Positions 59,201 through 64,000 of a DNA stretch of 64,000 nucleotides are shown here, in pieces. The DNA comes from Aquatica leii (lineage: Eukaryota; Arthropoda; Insecta; Coleoptera; Lampyridae): positions 57,746,093 to 57,810,092 of the forward strand of contig CM069437.1 in NCBI GenBank assembly GCA_035610365.1, in the 5' to 3' direction. The position numbers were made by a program, and so were the translations under genes. The stretch's first letter is position 1; every line of letters starts with the position of its first letter. The notes below the pieces were generated by a model, which had not been told where the DNA came from, did no database searches, and was given only the letters and a program-made list of their open reading frames with translations.

Positions 59201-59570
59201 TATATTTGCAAATTTTTGCTTCCCCCAGAATCTATGAGGCTGACCCTCGCTCTGAGGGTGTGGGATTTTGGTTTATGCATGCCCACCTGGGGTATATTTT
59301 CGTATGTTGTGTAATTCGCCATTTGGGTGTGGGGTATAAGATTTAAAACGCCGCGCTATCCTACTGCGTGTTGGCGAGTGTGTAGTCAGCCGCCTTTCAC
59401 ATGGGGAACAGACGCTGTTTGCAGCTGCCCAATCTAGGTCAGACGCTGCTTTTACCTGTTGGTCCGCGGGAGGTATTTGATTTCCCTCCTACCTGGTATA
59501 TTTACCGGACATTCCCCTATCTGCCACCTGGGGACGCGCCCTCTAGGGGTTACAGGTTCCTCCAAAGGAA
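56290..59570 (-). mobile_element. Almost full-length RTE-type LINE
   Basis: About 3.3 kb on the minus strand: a GC-richer leader (59570-59323), one long coding region (59322-56347), and a short 3' tail with gataagaagaatattg and an A/T-rich end near 56290. The size fits RTE elements (about 3.2 kb, single ORF, short tail repeats). The 5' end is complete or nearly so, which is unusual for a LINE. Confidence 0.85.
56347..59322 (-). pseudogene. RTE-type polyprotein: endonuclease + reverse transcriptase
   Basis: From ATG 59322 (MANYTTYENIPQVGM) about 990 codons. Endonuclease: LNIAVYNTQTL, WDVAGMSELRRKHDGQINLT, IIQAYAPT, TLLIADFNAKIGQ, FSIGSDHRLVRTTI (D/N and SDH catalytic blocks kept). RT: WDKAIITLIHKK, NYRPISLLQHIYKLFTRIL, LIFVDYEKAFVS (motif A), GVRQGNVICPKLF (motif B), LRFADDLVLIT (motif C, intact), YSYKYLGHELT. 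C-terminus: RWTKRTIEWRPR, GRPPTRWADDAKRVAGNW, then TAG at 56349-56347. It is broken by roughly six indels and stops (for example near 58990, 58820, 57510, 57210 and 57060), yet all catalytic motifs survive, so it decayed recently. Confidence 0.93.
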
Positions 59571-59639
59571 AAAACAATGGAAACAATGGAAGTCCAGAAT
59601 TGTGCTATTTTATTAAATGCAAGATTGTCTACCTCACTC

Positions 59640-62330
59640 AAACAAACGTATAGTACACACCCGAAATCAACAACAAATTTCGAGACTACCAGAAGATGTT
59701 GATCAAGGTTACGAAAGAAGGGACGCACATACAACTTTTGCAAATAGCAAGAGACCACCATATTATCCTAAATGGTTTCCGAGTAAAGTCGCCTATTCCA
59801 GAAACAAGAACGAGACAACTTTGCACTAATCTGTTCACAGATCAACCACCATCGTTGGAAGAAAGTTACATTACTCCTAAGACGTAACAGAAAGATCTCA
59901 AGAAATTAAAAGCTCACATTGGAAGAAAATCACGCACCAATATTCCAAAAACAGACGTCACCTGCGAGAAGATACAGCAACCACATGAGCAAGCATACAA
60001 CAAGAAATAAACAAAACTTATCCGAAACCAACAGAAGATAACCGACACCCAAAAGAAGCTTAAGAGAACCATCGTTAACATCTCATCGCACTCACTGTCA
60101 TCTACTCCCTATTAGAGAAAATGATCAGTTTTTTCGTAACACCAAAGGCCGTTCCTTTACTGGACATCATTAATGTCTTTGAAACAACACGGTTAGAATT
60201 AGTACAAGAGGAAGAATTTAAATAAAATCTTAGGGGTATACTAGATTTAAAAAAAGACATCATAGAAACATCACTAAACCCTTAAAAACCTACGCAAAGC
60301 AAATCTATCAAAATAAGAAACCGCAACAGTTATTATGGAGTTGATACATAGATTTAACCGTAACTTAGTGTACGCGGCAACTCAAGACACTTAAAGAAAA
60401 GGTTGTGGATGGTATTCGGTATGCTAATTATAACATAATTAAAAAAACATCACAACGGAAAAAATATTAACTACAGATCCAGTTTACATTTGTCAAACAC
60501 TGAGCGTAAACAAATGACTTTCACTATTCTTATCGCAAGTGTGGGTCCAAGTTTAATCGTCTATGACACAAACACTACAACGACTTGACTCTAAATTACT
60601 TTTAGAAATTGGTGTTAGCAATCAATGTCCACAAGCGTACGTGTTTAAAGGTATCGATCCAAAAGAGATACACTTAATAGACATGTATAATTCCAAAGAG
60701 ACGAACACGTGGCGGCAGCTATAGTAGCTAAGATAATTCAAGAACATTAAATCGCGTTGTAAAAATAGAAGTTAATTCTTACTTTAGCAAACCTCTCACA
60801 AACAACAGATACGAAACAAAATAAAGGCAGCTATTTATTATGTGGAAGATATGCGAATATTTAAAAGTCGATATCTCATTAAGCGCAAAGTTAGATTTTC
60901 ACGTACAGTTTTTGTTGCATCGCGAGCGGAAATGCCCCTTTTATTATGTATCTATATGTAAAAAAATGACAGTTAATGCTCTGTATGTAAAAAGGGTTTT
61001 TGAGACAAAAGTCATCCCGTACGCAATCTACATCAAAATATTTTTAACAGACTCGATTATCTTTCACAAAAAAATTGAAGAAATTTTACAAGGGAACTAC
61101 CAAAGATTGAACAAAAATCCAAAAAATTTGGAGAAAAAGATCTACCAAACTTTAAAATTATACAAGAAATTTCTAACACCAAGAACGAAGACTACGCTGA
61201 CACCGCACTACAGCAATCCCCCGCATCTACGTAGACTAAGATACACAAAATAAGCCACTTCGGCCGATAATCAGCTTTCGTAATAGACCTACACACCAGC
61301 TACTTAAGTTTCTACTGCCGATTGTGCAACTATTTCAAGATATTGTCAAAAGCTCCAAATATTTTGTTGATATTCTGAGGACAGTAAAACTGCAACGAGA
61401 CCAATTGGTTAGCTTCAACGTGGAAAATTTATACACCAAGACGAGAACTTACAGAAAAGAACTACGTTACCAATATAAGAAACAATAAAGTTACTAGAGC
61501 GTTGTCCCAAAAACTCATATTTCTACAAAAAAAAAAGATTCTTTGCTCCGGACGTTGGCAATAAGTTTAAAAAGTTTGGCTTAGGTATGTAGACAGTACG
61601 TTTATAATTTGGAACTATAATAATCAACAACTAAATCATTTTTTCTATCACCTGAACAACATCAAGCCATTCATCAAATTTGCCATGGAATATGAAAAGG
61701 TAGACTTACTATTCTTGGATGTTTACGTGAAAAAAAATTGAATAATCGAGACGGCTGTTTACAGAACAACAACTAATACGAGCCATTATCTAGACCATGC
61801 ATCCAATCACTCTAAAACTATGAAAAAAGGGTAGTAAAGTTTTTATTTGACAAAGACCACAAATTACGTAACACAGAGAAAAGACTTCGAAATTAAATCA
61901 AAAACAGAAAAAAATTTAAACAAAATAGCTGCTTAATAAAAATAATAGAAAAGCTTTTTTGTCAACACGAAACTAGTATAAGTCCGCAGCCACAAAAACA
62001 AGAACAACTGAAAGCAGTCTGCATTCCATACGTCAGAAACTTTTCTGAAACTATAAAACGCGTAGATAAATATTACAAAAAGATCATCAAATATCATTAG
62101 AAGTATGATCTCTGACCCGAGACTAGTCAAGACTTCAAAAAACTGCATCTACGAAGTCCCGTGTAAATGTGGCAGAGCATACGTGGTGGAAACCAAAAGA
62201 TGCTTTAAAGTCAAATTAAAGAAACACTAAACTCATACGCAGAAAGGAAAGATATCCAGATCACTCACGATAAGAACAACAAAGAATAAAGTAGACAGAA
62301 ACAAAGATCATACACAGAAAGAAACATTGA
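59640..62330 (+). pseudogene. Penelope-like element 3: RT + GIY-YIG
   Basis: 60120-60290 reads ISFFVTPKAVPLLDIINVFE and GILDLKKDII, like the N-terminal region before Penelope RT. 61085-61180 has YQRLNKNPKNLEKKIYQ. RT: PRIYVD then KPLRPIISFRNRPTHQLLKF (about 61218-61310), KYFVDILRTVKLQRDQLVSF with NVENLYT (motif A, the Asp is Asn), RYVDSTFIIWNYNNQQLNHF (motif C, second Asp is Ser, about 61585), FIKFAMEYEKVDLLFLDVYV. Nuclease: CIYEVPCKCGRAYVVETKRC (62140-62200; the family has YIGET). Many stops. It abuts the leader of the RTE element on its left. Confidence 0.88.
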
Positions 62331-62334
62331 TATT

Positions 62335-63480
62335 TTAAATTTTAAAACGTCTTTACGTATTGCGTTAATTATTGTTTTTTTTTTAATTTTCTGTTATCTA
62401 CAACATAAATTGTTGGTAAAATAATTACAGCAGATACCAATCTTTATTTCTTCGTATTGACACTGACTTAACTTAACAAAATGTACTTTGTGTACTCGAT
62501 TACGTTTATCTGCGGTTGTAACCAAAACCAAACTTCAGCTAAATAAACAAACAAAAGTTGGAATATAAAAAGTATAAATTCTAAATTCAGCTTTCTTAGA
62601 ACTTAGTTCGACAACTTGCTACATTTCTGTTTTGATGTCTTCAGTTGGCACTGTGACAAAGTGATTTGTGTAAATTGCCGATAAACTTTATTTTGAAGTA
62701 TAAATTTTACATTAAGATAATGTTATTTTTAAGAACTTGAAAGTTTGAACTGTAGAAGCTTGGCTTGGCTAATCTTAAACTTTATTTATAAAATACTTGG
62801 TTTGATGTTTCAAAAGCTTTGCTTGATTTTTCAAAAACTTGGCTTTTAGTCTTCATTTAAAGACCGATTTATAAACTTGACGTTAAAGTTGCGGTTGGCA
62901 GTTGCAGTTGACGCTCATTCTAAAAATATAAAGTTGGCCTTAAACGCATTAATATTGACAGTTGCCACTGCTGTTTGCCGTTTGCGTTCTTTTCATGTGT
63001 AGTTTGATTTCGTTTAAAGATAACCAAGCTTTGAACTTAGCCGTTCAACGTTTTAAAAATTATTAAATTAATCACATGATTAAAATTGGTTGTTGGGAAC
63101 GCGCAGTAAGGTTTAACCCTACTTTTAATCATTTACGAAAATGAAAGAAACGTTGCAAACTTAAAAACGCTTACAAAATAATCTTGTCGGATAATACAAG
63201 ATAGCGATATAAACCCGCAATTAAAAAAATTCAATGTTGGCTACATCCATTATCACAGCACCTATTACATTAAGTCAGCCATATATGCAACACATCGTAC
63301 CGCGATGCAACTTAAAGATAAAGTTTCCATTTCTTTTTGAATTTGAATCACAAAATAAATACTGAATATAATGAGTAATTGTGTAAAAAGGGCGCACATC
63401 AAATTAAATCACTAAACTAAATAAATTTGAAAATTAACACAAAAATTACGTATTTGTGCACTTTAATACAAAGACCCGTT
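62335..63480. other. Intergenic stretch
   Basis: No gene recognised. 62740-62990 is rich in short recurring words such as cttggctt and gttggcagttgc, including an inverted cagttgccactgc, but no regular unit. Confidence 0.45.
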
Positions 63481-63482
63481 TC

Positions 63483-64000
63483 TCACGTCACCTATGACGC
63501 TTACATCAATATTGTTTTAGGTTGGTAGTGTTACTATTTAGTAACATTCCGCCGTTTTTACAACGTATGTCGTATATATTTTGTCGTTTTCTTATTCTCT
63601 ATTTCATATTTAAAAACAATTATTGTTGTAATTATTTAGCAATATTTGAGTTTTTTGTTGGTAAGTACTGAATAACAGTTGTAATTTTAAGGTGATCTAT
63701 TTTTTGTAATTTTATATTAATAGCATTTTGCAATGTTTACTTCTGGACAAGACACCGTCATTGTAATGACGCATCTTTGAAATAGTGTTTACAATCCCGA
63801 TAAAACTTAGTCGTATTCTTTTTAAAGTTACATCAATTAATTTATCAAACATTTTCTAGAAGTAAACTTTAATTACGATACTTTCCGACAACATAAACAA
63901 GTTGTAATTAATAAGAATTGCATGTGGAACGCAAAATCCACTGGAAGGGATAACAAACTCACTGCAGCCGTTGTCAAAGACATTCGCAATTGCACGAAAA
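63483..64000 (+). mobile_element. Second copy of the 12976-13705 element, cut by the window end
   Basis: Starts ctcacgtcacctatgacgc, matching the terminal repeat of the first copy, and aligns through tattttgtcgttttctt, aagtactgaataacag and the coding start. The frame at 63733 reads MFTSGQDTVIVMTHL, then EVNFNYDTFRQHKQVVINKN and TAAVVKDIRN, the same helix-turn-helix start with different stops. The 3' part lies outside the window. Confidence 0.75.

Noticed and set aside
57605..59237. Plus-strand frames over the RTE element
   Set aside because: Antisense of the RTE coding region, whose motifs are all on the minus strand.

Overview
The window reads as AT-rich nuclear DNA of an animal, most likely an arthropod. 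No host gene, tRNA or rRNA could be recognised. Every region with protein similarity is a transposable element or its remnant: Ty1/copia, BEL/Pao and Ty3/gypsy LTR elements, Penelope-like elements with GIY-YIG endonucleases, RTE-type and other LINEs, and hAT, piggyBac and Tc1/mariner transposases. This mix, including ZBED- and ZMYM-type hATs and a beetle/aphid-like style of mariner N-terminus, suggests an insect or other arthropod; I cannot name the species. Nearly all coding remnants carry stops and frameshifts. Family calls come from reading translated motifs, not from database searches.

Layout. 0-2 kb: a decayed copia element with both LTRs. 2-7.1 kb: short foldback repeats, then a 2.65 kb inverted-repeat structure holding a BEL/Pao integrase fragment. 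7.1-13.7 kb: AT-rich DNA with three Tc1/IS630-type transposase remnants and a 730 bp TIR element whose second copy runs off the window end (63.5 kb). 13.7-18.2 kb: no recognisable gene. 18.2-21.9 kb: LINE tail, gypsy pol (minus), an eight-copy 132 bp repeat in frame on the minus strand, and a hAT fragment. 24-25 kb: piggyBac and mariner pieces. 25.7-29.1 kb: two Penelope-like elements head to tail, then another mariner remnant. 32.6-39.4 kb: two convergent LINE remnants separated by a ZMYM-type hAT fragment; one LINE is split by a hAT with a perfect 8 bp target duplication. 42.6-49.5 kb: a minus-strand gypsy-type element with gag, PBS, PPT, two very unequal LTRs and internal tandem repeats but no visible pol. 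53.0-56.0 kb: the best preserved DNA transposon, 2.9 kb with roughly 300 bp terminal inverted repeats and a ~770-codon transposase of a family I cannot name. 56.3-59.6 kb: an almost complete RTE-type LINE (minus). 59.6-62.3 kb: a third Penelope-like element.

There is no pathway linking the genes; the region is layered insertions. The objects most worth follow-up are the 53-56 kb transposon, the Penelope cluster (parts of four copies), the 44-residue coding repeat beside gypsy pol, and the tandem LTR arrangement at 42-49 kb.
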